Below are positions 21,476 through 31,059 of a stretch of 64,000 nt of DNA, in pieces. The position numbers were made by a program, and so were the translations under genes. The notes below the pieces were generated by a model. It ran no database searches. It was not told where the DNA came from and was given only the letters and a program-made list of their open reading frames with translations. Each line of letters starts with the position of its first letter. Position 1 is the stretch's first letter. Location of the stretch: the NCBI RefSeq assembly GCF_027943255.1, contig NC_072896.1:62638501-62702500 (forward strand). The letters are read 5' to 3'. Source of the DNA: Anastrepha obliqua (lineage: Eukaryota > Arthropoda > Insecta > Diptera > Tephritidae).

Positions 21476-23577
21476 ATGAATGAATCGGTTAATGAAGATA
21501 TTGGTGGATTTGATAATGAACTTTTAGCTTTGGATGCACTTTTGGCAGGCGTTGAAAATGAAGGATTAAAAACGAAAGGACTTGAGAAGAATGTGGTAAA
21601 TAATATCCACTCGAACGATACGGATAAAGTTGAATACTACCTTGAAAGCAAATTCAATAAATATGGTGGCAATATAATTCAACCTGTATCCCAACCTTCT
21701 GAAACAAGTGGCTCACACCTGAAAGATTTCAAATTATGCAAGAAAGGATCATGGCTCAGTGGGCGGGAAGTGTCAACTCCTACTGACCCTGTATTTGGTT
21801 TGCGAATTATTAATCCTCAAATTTCCACTGCACTGCTAACGGAGAGAATGGCTAACCGGAAAGCTGTTACATTCAAAGAATTACCTAAGTATATATTAAA
21901 AGATTTGACAAGCGATTGGGTGATTGCTGGTGTTATATTATCTAAGGAAACGAAGTGTTCTTCTAAAACTGCCAATCCTTTTTCAATTTGGAAACTCTCA
22001 GATTTGCAAGGAGACATTAAAACGATATCGGTTTGTTTGTTCCAAAATGCACACGATGAATTGTGGAAAACTCCAACTGGAATGTGTGTAGCCATTCTAA
22101 ACCCTTCCTTAAGTGAAAAAAAAAATTATAACAGGGAAATTGCTAATCTGTCTATTGACTCTTCAAAAAAAGTTTTGATTTTAGGAAAGTCTAAAGATTT
22201 AGGTATATGCAAAACTATAAAGAAAAATGGAGAGCACTGTAAGAATTTCGTAAACGTCAGCGAATCTGATTTTTGTATTTTTCATATGCAAAAAGAATAT
22301 AACAAAAATAGTTCCATTAAGAAAAACGGAAGACTGCTAGGTAAACAACTAAATGTGGGCATATTCCAACAGCATCGATTCAGACCATCCACCTCTAAGT
22401 ATATATAAACTAAAACTAACGAAATTAATTGATCACTTGGACATTTTTATCTACTTGGTTTGCTATGGTGGGATGGTTTGCATGATGATTTTAGAAATCG
22501 CCCTGTATTTTATTTATATAAGTACTTCGTTGTTTATAACTTACTGTTTTTAGCCAGCAATATTAAATCAACTCCACGTTACAACACCGGTAAACTTTGT
22601 CAACGGGATAAAATGATAATGGATTCCTTAAACACAGCAATTAAACCACTGACAACCATCGATAATATACCACTAACTGCAAATATCGCAAAACCTGTTA
22701 CAGCCAATGTGTTAGATAAAAGGTTCAACTCTAAGATTGCTTATAGCGTTGAGGCAGGAGCGAAACAGCGGATGACAGACCTAGACCGTATAAAATCCTT
22801 TAATTCGTCATTGAATATCTTTGAAAAATTTTCGTCAGCGACTAAAAGTAGTATACAATTTAAGGGTGAGATCTTTGTAATTAATATTTTTAAATTGGAA
22901 ATATCTTGATTTTAATTAAACTTGTAGGACTGGAGACAAACGCATCTGCCATGCAAAAAGCTATTAATGTGCTAAGGAAATGTCCTATTGAAAAAGTAAA
23001 TCCTAATTCAATTCGCGGAACAAAAGAAGGTAAAAAACGCGCAATGGAAGTTCTTCACGAAATGAATGAACCAAAAAAAAGAAAAACTGAAGAAACCTCT
23101 AAGATTCACTTGACGGATGTTTTAGAAAGAAATTCAACGCACAAGGAATTGATAGATGTTCGACAGAGAGAAGAAGAAGAGAAATATTTTAATAGACTTG
23201 AAAAAAAAGAAGCAATGGAAGAAAAAATGCTAAACACATATAAACTGCCTTGCAAAGCTGTTATATGTAAAAATTGCAAGTATGCCGCGTTTTCCGCGGC
23301 TGATCGCTGTAAAGAAGAACGGCACACTCTGAAAATAATTGATGCTGTAAAGCGTTTTTTTCAATGCAAAGACTGTGGAAATCGTACAACGTCTCTTTTT
23401 AGAATTCCAAAGTTGAGTTGTATGAACTGCACTGGTTCAAGATGGGAACATTGCGCCATGATACGGGATCGGAAAGCACATGATTCCTCTAAAGAACTTT
23501 CCGTAAGAGGGGATGAAGAGACATTTTTGGGAGCCACATCGAAAATTAATATCAACTTGCTACTGCCAATAGATTAA
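21476..23577 (+). CDS. Mcm10: Mcm10 replication initiation factor, full-length copy A
   Basis: Mcm10 binds DNA, the CMG helicase and DNA polymerase alpha, and is needed to start and sustain nuclear DNA replication. My model is join(21476..22398, 22558..22865, 22928..23577): both introns are GT-AG, 159 and 62 bp, and the exons sum to 1881 nt, 626 residues in frame. An N-terminal acidic/coiled segment (ELLALDALLAG) is followed by the conserved OB-fold core (about 100-240, with DPVFGLRIINP, DWVIAGVILSKETK and LSDLQGDIKTISVCLFQ), a CCCH zinc finger (about 245-275: CKTIKKNGEHC...FCIFH), a linker exon with GKLCQRDKMIMDSLN, and a C-terminal zinc ribbon (about 520-590: CKAVICKNC, FFQCKDCGNRTT, LSCMNCTGSRWEHC) ending in LSVRGDEE. 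It is shorter than the Drosophila protein as I recall it, but has all domains. This is the copy with the original left flank. Confidence 0.92.
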
Positions 23578-23791
23578 AAATAAATATTTGTAAACTTATT
23601 GAGGAATATGTTTAATTTAATCAAAATTGCTTGTTGTAAAATACATTAAACCCGTTGTACAACTTTCAATAAAGAATGAAATGCATTTATTAATTGTGAA
23701 GACTTGCTTGTATAAATAAACATCAATCACCTGAACGAAATCTTTGATTTCAAAGTTTGTACAATTGACGGGAAATAAATATATTATATTT

Positions 23792-24090
23792 AATTGGCGC
23801 GTACACCCTTTTTGGGTGTTTGGCCGATCTTCTCCTATTTGTGGCGTGCGTCTTGATGTTGTTTCTCAAATGGAGGGACCTATAGTTTCTAGACGACTCC
23901 GCACAGCAGATATTTTTTGTAAGGTGCTTTTTCATGGCAAAAATACACTCGAAGGTTTGTCGTTGCCTGCCGAGGGGCGACCGCTATTCGAAAAAACTTT
24001 TTCTTTATTTTGGAGTTTCGCCGAGATTGGAATCTACGTTCTCTCTGAATTCCGAATACTAGTCGCGCACCAACTCATTAGGTTGTCTGC
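23792..24090 (-). repeat. tRNA-derived SINE
   Basis: The minus-strand SINE ends in the plus-strand motif AATTGGCGCGTACACCCTTT. The body (GTCGTTGCCTGCCGAGGGGC) and tRNA-like head extend to about 24090. It lies in the duplicated block; the sister copy is at 39320. Confidence 0.8.
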
Positions 24091-24675
24091 AGGGCCGTGG
24101 AGAGAGTATTCGGGCCCCGGGGGAAACTTGAGATGCGGACCCCTTCATTTTTTTTTTATTTATCAAAATGCGTATTATGTTATAGTGATATAACATTGAA
24201 ACATTGAAAAACTCATTGATAGAATTAATTATGAAATATTGATTAAAATGAATTTTAGAAAACTATTCAGCAGATCTGAAATAAAAAACGCAGCTGAAAA
24301 AAGTTAAATTTTTTATTCATTTTGTGTGCAGAATATTCACAAAGCAATGCAGATGTTCGGGGACAGAGTATCCAAGTTTTTAGTTTTAAATTTAATCTAA
24401 TCATCACTATAATTATTAATTATCTTATAAATCAGTAGCATAAAATGTTCCATTTTAATAAGAGCTCAATAATATACACGTTTGTATCACCATATTATAT
24501 TTATTCTTCGTAATCGTGATCATAACATTCGATATGGTGACACCAAAAAAAGTCTGTGACGGAACTCTGGTAGAAGTATTATTTACTATATATTTTCAAG
24601 CAGGAAATTTCTTGGAATTACCCTCGAGTCCGGGCCCGGGGGAAAAAGTACCCGATCCCCCCCCGCACACATTTT
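24091..24675. other. Sequence private to duplication copy 1, unclassified
   Basis: It is flanked by G/C-rich motifs (GGGCCCCGGGGGAAACTTGA at about 24112, and GGGCCCGGGGGAAAAAGTA at about 24632) around AT-rich DNA. It does not align to copy 2, where 39600-40230 occupies the same place. It may be an insertion or a replacement; no coding content. Confidence 0.4.
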
Positions 24676-24984
24676 TTCGTGCGTGCAGCCGGCTAAATCG
24701 AATTATAAGACGTTATCACGTCAAAATGTAAGGTTTACATTTAATAGAACTTTTCCGTTATTGCGAAAAAAAAATTGCATCAGTATCTTTCGACGATTTA
24801 CTTACGTGTAAATATTTAGTGTTGCTTCAGAAGATCAAACCTACTTGGGAACCCAGTAATCTCAAAGATCGATTTATGTTTTCAAAATATTGCCCTGATG
24901 AAATACATTTCCCTTGTGCCTGAACTTCAATACTTTGTGTTCTGTGTCCGTCTTTGTAATACCCTACCCCAAGGCGAATCTAAT

Positions 24985-24993
24985 AAGTGTAGT
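24985..24993 (+). repeat. Left target-site duplication of the LOA-type element
   Basis: AAGTGTAGT here is repeated at 30093-30101 after the poly-A. The sister copy carries it once at 40719-40727, giving the unoccupied site. Confidence 0.9.
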
Positions 24994-25045
24994 CCGCGAA
25001 CCAAACTGGCTAGGGAGGAGTCCCGAAAAAAACCAAAAAAAGGTA

Positions 25046-26311
25046 ATGGAAAACAAAGGATCTATTACTCCAGGTGGAATCCACACAAGTGGCAATCCAC
25101 CCGCTTCGGCGGCAGGGGCATGGATTCTGGAGGCCCCAACCATTACCCAAGTCTCTCAGCTCTACGAGCGAGAGCGCATCCTGGAGGAGACGGGGGTTGC
25201 TATCGCAATCTCCTCTCCTTCAGAGTCTGAAAAACGTTTCCCTGCTTCTGAGGGCCTGAGTTGTGAGGTCTCTTCGGTGGCTGCACGACCTCCCAAAGAA
25301 GCTGGGAAATCGAAGAGCGCGGCAAGGAGGAAGAGAAGAAAGCGGCGGGCAGAGCTCATGCGGGAGAAATCCTCATGTGGCTCTGCCGGCCCTTCTGTGT
25401 CTGTGTCTTCCAAACGACCTCGGTCAGCGGAAGTGACACCCACGGAAGCTACCGAGTCTTCGGTGGGCACAGGCACTCCCAAGTTGTCTCGCTCTCGAGG
25501 CAAGCGGAGAAAGACGGCGGCTGAAAGCAGCACACCTCCCTGCCCTGCGGTTGCCGCCAATGACCGAGCCACGACCCCCCAAGGTACGAGCGCGGTCTTG
25601 GCGCCAGTCAATGTGGCGGGAAAAGGTTCTGCTGAGCCACGTCTCTATCGGCGCCTCGACAAAAAGTCCAGCACAGCTGTCTGCCCGGCGAAATCTTCGT
25701 CAGTGGAGGATCGGGAGCTGGACCTTCGCCCAAGCACATCCAAGGGTGCGGCCAAGCCATCCTATAGCGAGAAGGCTGCTGGCCCACGACCTGTGGCTGT
25801 GGTTGGAAAACTGGGGCCCGACCATCAGCTGACGGATGCAGAAATCAAATACTGCAAAAGCCAGCTGATGCGTCGGGTTATTGCCTCCGGTCCGGAAGCC
25901 AACGCGAAGGGCTATGAGACAAAGGACGGCACCATAAAGGTGACGTGCGCGTCTCTGGCCAACTTCGAGTGGATCAGGACCGCGGTCAATAACGTGCCCC
26001 CCATGGGGACCACTCGCTTCGCAGTCTACAGCGAGGAGAGTGTACCCCTCAGGAAGGCCATCTGCTGGATTCCGGATCCAGACCTGTCTACGGCGGATGT
26101 CCTATCCTGTCTACGTGCCCAGAATCCGGGCATCAACACGAGGCTTTGGCGAGTCGTCTCGTACACCAAGAGTAAAAACCGGGACGGGAAGGAAGGTGCT
26201 ACTCTTGTGGTGCGAGTGGACGAGGCCAGTGTTGATGTCATGGGCTCACGGTACGGGAACCGTCTGAGTCTCTTCCTTGGGACGGCCAGCTTTCATGTCT
26301 TTCCCAAATGA
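25046..26311 (+). CDS. LOA-type element ORF1 protein
   Basis: 421 residues. The ATG at 25046 was chosen because the upstream in-frame ATG at 24914 lies outside the element. The N-terminal half is low-complexity, Ser/Pro/Thr-rich with a nuclear-localisation-like basic cluster (KSKSAARRKRRKRRAELM, about residues 88-106) and a second basic stretch (SRSRGKRRKTAAES). The C-terminal half (about 260-421) is a folded-looking domain with [31 protein letters not shown] and [20 protein letters not shown], shared with the relic at 62448-62930. No CCHC knuckle is seen. ORF1 proteins of this kind act as RNA-binding chaperones in the retrotransposition particle. Its stop codon overlaps the ORF2 start. Confidence 0.85.
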   Translation: MENKGSITPGGIHTSGNPPASAAGAWILEAPTITQVSQLYERERILEETGVAIAISSPSESEKRFPASEGLSCEVSSVAARPPKEAGKSKSAARRKRRKRRAELMREKSSCGSAGPSVSVSSKRPRSAEVTPTEATESSVGTGTPKLSRSRGKRRKTAAESSTPPCPAVAANDRATTPQGTSAVLAPVNVAGKGSAEPRLYRRLDKKSSTAVCPAKSSSVEDRELDLRPSTSKGAAKPSYSEKAAGPRPVAVVGKLGPDHQLTDAEIKYCKSQLMRRVIASGPEANAKGYETKDGTIKVTCASLANFEWIRTAVNNVPPMGTTRFAVYSEESVPLRKAICWIPDPDLSTADVLSCLRAQNPGINTRLWRVVSYTKSKNRDGKEGATLVVRVDEASVDVMGSRYGNRLSLFLGTASFHVFPK

Positions 26312-29300
26312 TTGACTCGGACGATTCCTGTAGCTATCGTCCCTTGACGGTGACGCAAATTAACTTGCAGCATTCCAAAGCCGCTACTGCACTACTAAGT
26401 AGAAGGCTTTCCCAGCTGCACACATTACCCCACATAACAGCAGTGCAAGAGCCCTGGGTCTTTAGGGGCCGTCTCTGTGGCTTAAGTGCGCTGAAAGGGG
26501 CCACGTTACTATATGACAGGAGTTCTAGCAGACCTAGGACCGGTCTTATAGTATCATCCCATCTCACTGTGACGGGTCTTGAGCAATTCTGTTGCCAAGA
26601 CCTGGTAGCGGCTGAGGTGTGTTATAGAGGTAGACGCGGATGGTCGAAGTTTGTGATTGCATCTGCTTACTTTCCTTACGATGCTCTGGAAGGGCCACCA
26701 CCCGGGAAGGCCACTAGTCTCGTGAGGTTCTGTGAGCGGCGCAGTCTGGGCCTCATCCTATGTTGCGATGCTAATGCCCAGCATACAATCTGGGGCAGCA
26801 GCAAGTGCAATGGACGGGGCTCTCGACTATTCGAATTTATCGCGTCCTCCTGCCTAGACATACAAAACAAGGGCTCACAGCCAACGTTTGTAACGTCTAG
26901 AAGACAGGAGGTGATTGATCTAACCCTATCAAACTCAAAACTTGGGTGGTCAATCAAGAACTGGAGAGTCCTTGCCGAAGATTCGTGCTCGGACCACAGG
27001 TACATTGAGTTTCAGTGTGGCGAGGAGGCACAAATGCCATTGCCCTCTAGAAACCCAAGAAAAACAGACTGGCAGAAGTTTAGGGAGGCGTTGCGGGACC
27101 TTGACGTTGCGCCACCAAGACTTCGAAAAGAACAGGCCATTGAGGCGGCTGTTGAGAAACTCAACGCTGCCCTAACCGACTGTTTTGAGTCAGCCTGTCC
27201 AACTCGACCTCTCCCGAGCCGGACTCCCGTTCCTTGGTGGAACCAAGAGCTCCAGATGTTGAGGCGTGAGTCGAGAAAACTCCTAAACCGGGCCCTCAAG
27301 ACTAACCTTGCAGAGGACTGGGAGCGATACCGTGATGTTCAGAAGAACTACAAGAGGCTTATTCGGGAATCGAAAAAAGCCTCATATAGGGAATTCTGCA
27401 GCGGTATTGAATCTCTGAGTGACACGGCGAAGTTGGTTAGGATCCTGAAAAGGGACCCAACGGCAAAGCTGGGGTCACTTAGGAAATCTGATGGCTCCTT
27501 CACGGAGCGGAAAAGTGAGACACTCAGCTTGCTGATGGAGTCTCACTTTCCTGGTAATCAGATAAGCATCAGCCGGCAACAGCCCTTATTGATAGAGGCA
27601 GTTGTCAGAGCTGCTACACCTTCTCGGCATGACTGGTTCGTTGCCAGATCTGTGGTGAATGTGGCCGCCATTCGATTTGCCATCAAATCTTTTGGCGACT
27701 ACAAGTCGCCCGGACCAGATGGCATATTTCCTGCCATGCTGAAGGAGGGTGCAGAGTTCGTGACAGCAGCCCTGAAGAAAATCTTCTCGGCATGCCTGGC
27801 ACTGGCTTACATACCACGCTCTTGGAGGATGGTGAGGGTCGCTTTCATCCCAAAGATTGGAAAAGACGACTACACCAGCCCCAAAAGCTTTAGACCAATC
27901 AGCATGACCTCTTTCATGCTGAAAAGTCTCGAACGACTAGTGGAACTGCGCATACGTCAGAAGTCGCTGAAGGCTCACCCTCTGTCTCTATTTCAGCATG
28001 CCTATCAGAGTGGAAAATCCTGCGAGTCGGCACTGCAAAACCTTGTTGCAAGGATAGAGCTGGCCATCGACAGGAGGGACTACGCTATGGGTATCTTTTT
28101 AGACATAGAGGGGGCGTTTGATAATGCCACTTTTGATAGTATGTGTAACTCTGCTAGTAGGCACGGCGTAGACCGGGTGCTAGTAAATTGGATTCGTTCG
28201 ATGCTGGCCCAAAGAATCGTTTCGGTGCGAGCAGAGGAAGATCTGCTGGTGTCATCTGGGGTTAACAGAGGCTGCCCCCAAGGCGGTGTGCTGTCTCCGT
28301 TGCTCTGGTGCATGGTAATCGATCCTCTACTCACCACCTTAAACGATTCGGGAGTCTACGCACAAGCATATGCGGACGACGTTGCTTGTTTGGTAACAGG
28401 CTCTTCGCTTATGAACATCTGCAGGAAAGTGCAGAAAACTCTGGATCGGATTGACACTTGGTGCTGTGCGAACGGGCTGTCGGCAAATCCCGCCAAGACT
28501 GGTATTGTCCTCTTTACCAGAAGGAGGAAGCTTGACGGAATCGTTCTGCCAAAGCTAAAAGGAGTCACAATCCAGCTATCCAAGGAAATTAAATATCTAG
28601 GAGTAATCCTCGATAGTAAGCTCCTATGGAAATCACACGTTGAGACAAAGGCATCCAAAGCGCTGACAGCTTTCTGGCAGTGCAAAGGTGTCTTTGGGAA
28701 AACGTGGGGTCTCTCTCCTAGCAAGGTCCTATGGATCTACACAGCTATGATAAGACCCATTATCACCTATGCATCAGTGGTCTGGATGAGTAGACTATCC
28801 CTAGTGGAAGTCAGGAGGACCTTATCGAGACTACAACGCACTGTGGCCATCTGTTGCACCGGAGCTTTTCCGACTACTTCAGGCCCGGCACTAGATGCTC
28901 TGATTGGTTTACCACCACTTGATGCTTTCATCCGAGGAGAGGCCCTGAAGGCCATCTGCAGACTGAAACACAGTGGGAACTGGTACGGCCCTTGTCCGGC
29001 ATTGGAACACAGAGAAGGTATGGACATCGATCCAACGATTCTCTCCATGCCCCTTGACTCAATGCCATCAAGAGTCGTACTTGAAAAGAGATACAGTGTA
29101 GTGCTACCAGAGGCTCAGTTGTGGGGAGACTCAGAAAATGAGCCCGGCAAACACTGTTTTCGCATTTTTACGGATGGCTCCAGGACCGAGCATGGCTCCG
29201 GCTCTGGGGTCTACGTGGAATCCAGCGGGACAAAACTGCACTTTGCTCTTGGAATGCATGCATCTGTGTTTCAAGCGGAGGTGTATGCAGTTCAAGAAGC

Positions 29301-29997
29301 GATGAACTTTGTTGTGGAAAAACGATGGAGAGGCAGATCTATATGTGTCTGCAGCGACAGCCAAGCTGCGCTTATGGCCTTAGACAGCCCTCAAACCACA
29401 TCAGGGGTAGTGAAGTCCTGTAAATCCAGGCTGAACTATGTCGGCAGACATAACAGCCTGATGCTAACATGGGTCCCGGGACACGTGGGTATCGCGGGTA
29501 ACGAGACCTCTGACTCCTTAGCTAAGATGGGCTCTGAGGCCAATTTCTTTGGCCCAGAGCCCGCTTTGCCACTCCCCTCTGCGGCCATCACGGCCACGGT
29601 TAGCAAATGGGTAACTACTACCCACAAGCGAGCTTGGCAGGCTGAGAGAGGCTGCAGATGGGCAAAACTGATGTTACCTGTCATGTCCGATCGACTGTCG
29701 CAAACCCTTCTGTCATTAGGCAGAGGGGAGTGCAGACGGCTGGTTGGACTAATGACGGGCCACTTTCTGTGGGCAAAGCACATGGAAAGGTTGGGCATCT
29801 CAGACAGTGTACTCTGCCCAGCTTGTGAAGAGGAGGATGAGACGGCGGATCACTTCCTGTGTGTCTGCCCCGCCTTCGCCCGAATCAGGTTTGAGGTCTT
29901 TGGCACTGATGTGTTAAGAAGCGACCATCTTGGCTCCTTGGCACCACAAGATCTACTCAGATTTCTTCGGAGATCGGGTAGATTTAAAGAAAATTAA
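26308..29997 (+). CDS. LOA-type element ORF2: endonuclease, reverse transcriptase, RNase H
   Basis: 1229 residues. The apurinic-like endonuclease covers about 1-235 (INLQHSKAATALL, AVQEPW, CCDANAQHTIWG at about 151, EDSCSDHRYIEFQ at about 225). Reverse transcriptase covers about 470-760 (SPGPDGIFPAMLK, RPISMTSFMLKSLERL, GCPQGGVLSPLLW, and the catalytic AYADDVACLV at about 687). RNase H covers about 950-1080 (IFTDGSRTEHGSGSGVYVES, CSDSQAALMAL, WVPGHVGIAGNETSDSLAKM). A CCHC-like motif CPACEEEDETADHFLCVCPA lies near 1169. All catalytic motifs are intact. The ATG overlaps the ORF1 stop as ATGA, implying coupled termination-reinitiation. Product: target-primed reverse transcription at the nick made by the endonuclease. 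Confidence 0.93.
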   Translation: MIDSDDSCSYRPLTVTQINLQHSKAATALLSRRLSQLHTLPHITAVQEPWVFRGRLCGLSALKGATLLYDRSSSRPRTGLIVSSHLTVTGLEQFCCQDLVAAEVCYRGRRGWSKFVIASAYFPYDALEGPPPGKATSLVRFCERRSLGLILCCDANAQHTIWGSSKCNGRGSRLFEFIASSCLDIQNKGSQPTFVTSRRQEVIDLTLSNSKLGWSIKNWRVLAEDSCSDHRYIEFQCGEEAQMPLPSRNPRKTDWQKFREALRDLDVAPPRLRKEQAIEAAVEKLNAALTDCFESACPTRPLPSRTPVPWWNQELQMLRRESRKLLNRALKTNLAEDWERYRDVQKNYKRLIRESKKASYREFCSGIESLSDTAKLVRILKRDPTAKLGSLRKSDGSFTERKSETLSLLMESHFPGNQISISRQQPLLIEAVVRAATPSRHDWFVARSVVNVAAIRFAIKSFGDYKSPGPDGIFPAMLKEGAEFVTAALKKIFSACLALAYIPRSWRMVRVAFIPKIGKDDYTSPKSFRPISMTSFMLKSLERLVELRIRQKSLKAHPLSLFQHAYQSGKSCESALQNLVARIELAIDRRDYAMGIFLDIEGAFDNATFDSMCNSASRHGVDRVLVNWIRSMLAQRIVSVRAEEDLLVSSGVNRGCPQGGVLSPLLWCMVIDPLLTTLNDSGVYAQAYADDVACLVTGSSLMNICRKVQKTLDRIDTWCCANGLSANPAKTGIVLFTRRRKLDGIVLPKLKGVTIQLSKEIKYLGVILDSKLLWKSHVETKASKALTAFWQCKGVFGKTWGLSPSKVLWIYTAMIRPIITYASVVWMSRLSLVEVRRTLSRLQRTVAICCTGAFPTTSGPALDALIGLPPLDAFIRGEALKAICRLKHSGNWYGPCPALEHREGMDIDPTILSMPLDSMPSRVVLEKRYSVVLPEAQLWGDSENEPGKHCFRIFTDGSRTEHGSGSGVYVESSGTKLHFALGMHASVFQAEVYAVQEAMNFVVEKRWRGRSICVCSDSQAALMALDSPQTTSGVVKSCKSRLNYVGRHNSLMLTWVPGHVGIAGNETSDSLAKMGSEANFFGPEPALPLPSAAITATVSKWVTTTHKRAWQAERGCRWAKLMLPVMSDRLSQTLLSLGRGECRRLVGLMTGHFLWAKHMERLGISDSVLCPACEEEDETADHFLCVCPAFARIRFEVFGTDVLRSDHLGSLAPQDLLRFLRRSGRFKEN

Positions 29998-30101
29998 AAG
30001 GGAATCCAAGTGTAGTACAATGGACTCAATTAATGTCTGAGTGCTGCACTTGCTAGTTGTCCCGACAAAAAAAAAAAAAAAAAAAAAAAAAAAAGTGTAG
30101 T

Positions 30102-31059
30102 GTGGGTAAACCAACTGTACATCCGAGTGTCAGCCATTCGCATCATCTTCGTATACTTCTAGTTCTAACTTCAAACCGGCTGGGCAACACAGTTCGTTCT
30201 GTTTTCTTTCAATTCTACTTTCTTTTGTCGTGATATTTCTATGTACAAAACGTTGTTATTGATCTAGCGCCACCCCCTCTAGTGAATGATTCGTTATTGT
30301 GCCGAAAATTGTTGAGTATAAAGTACTCCAATATTTTTTAAAATTTTTGAATTAATTCCAATTAATCCCCACCACTACTACTACTAATTTTTTTAGAATT
30401 GTGAGTGTTTAGTGGAAAATTGTGAAAGATAAAACAAGATATTGCGCCTTCCAAAGTCGTTCTGACGATATACTCCTAGAATATACAAACAAAAGGAAGG
30501 AAAATTACTTATTTGTGAAGAGAATGAAAAACAAAAGTAATATAAACACATTTCTTGATACGGCGTCATCCGCAGAAAAACTGCAGGTGCGGATATTTTT
30601 TATTTTTTTTGTTTGTGCTTTCACAATTTAACACGCGGAACTTTGTTTAAACCATTCACTGAATATTCACAAATCCCCCTTTCACAAATTTTTTCTTTTT
30701 TATATGTTTTGTTCGTTTTTTTTTTTGTATTATTAAGATGACTGACGGCACACTCGCCAAAATCGCGAAAAATAAAGTAACGCTTTTGGGAAGACACCAC
30801 ATTCTGTATTAAATTCGCCTTGGCTCATTATAAAAAAAGTGAAAGCACTCTTCTACTCCCTCTTTTTTGACGGCCACTCTTGGGATGAGTTTGACCGACA
30901 GTGAAGTGTGCGATGGTGTGAGTACTTGATCGTTTTGTTTGAGCGTATTGGCGTGGTTGCTGTACCAAATTAGAATTGTTATGGATTAAAAATAATACAT
31001 AGAAAAAAATGCAAAATAATATCTTTGATCTCAAAAATTTACAATAACAATTATTTGTA
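30102..31059 (+). other. Duplicated intergenic DNA of copy 1 with a candidate exon
   Basis: It aligns to 40728-41038 plus 44472-45214. Within it 30441-30590 is open and ends at a CTGCAG/gtgcgg donor-like site (AFQSRSDDILLEYTNKRKEN, then YLFVKRM). The sister (about 44550-44690) is similar but about 10% different. I do not recognise a gene; it may be chance or an old exon. Confidence 0.35.

Larger units (their letters stand above)
24994..30092 (+). mobile_element. Apparently intact LOA-type non-LTR retrotransposon
   Basis: This is a 5.1-kb element with a short 5' UTR, two long overlapping ORFs without stops or frameshifts, a 3' UTR of about 70 bp and a poly-A run of about 26. A 9-bp target duplication surrounds it and the empty site exists in the duplicated block. 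The endonuclease-RT-RNase H order in ORF2 places it in the LOA/I group; clade placement is by domain order and motif feel, not phylogeny. It could be a recent, competent insertion. Confidence 0.88.

Noticed and set aside
24914..25045. Longer ORF1 start for the LOA-type element at 24914
   Set aside because: This stretch lies before the target duplication and belongs to the flanking DNA, which also occurs at the empty site in the sister copy.
25162..25611. Antisense open frames within the LOA ORFs
   Set aside because: They are shadows of GC-rich coding sequence on the other strand.
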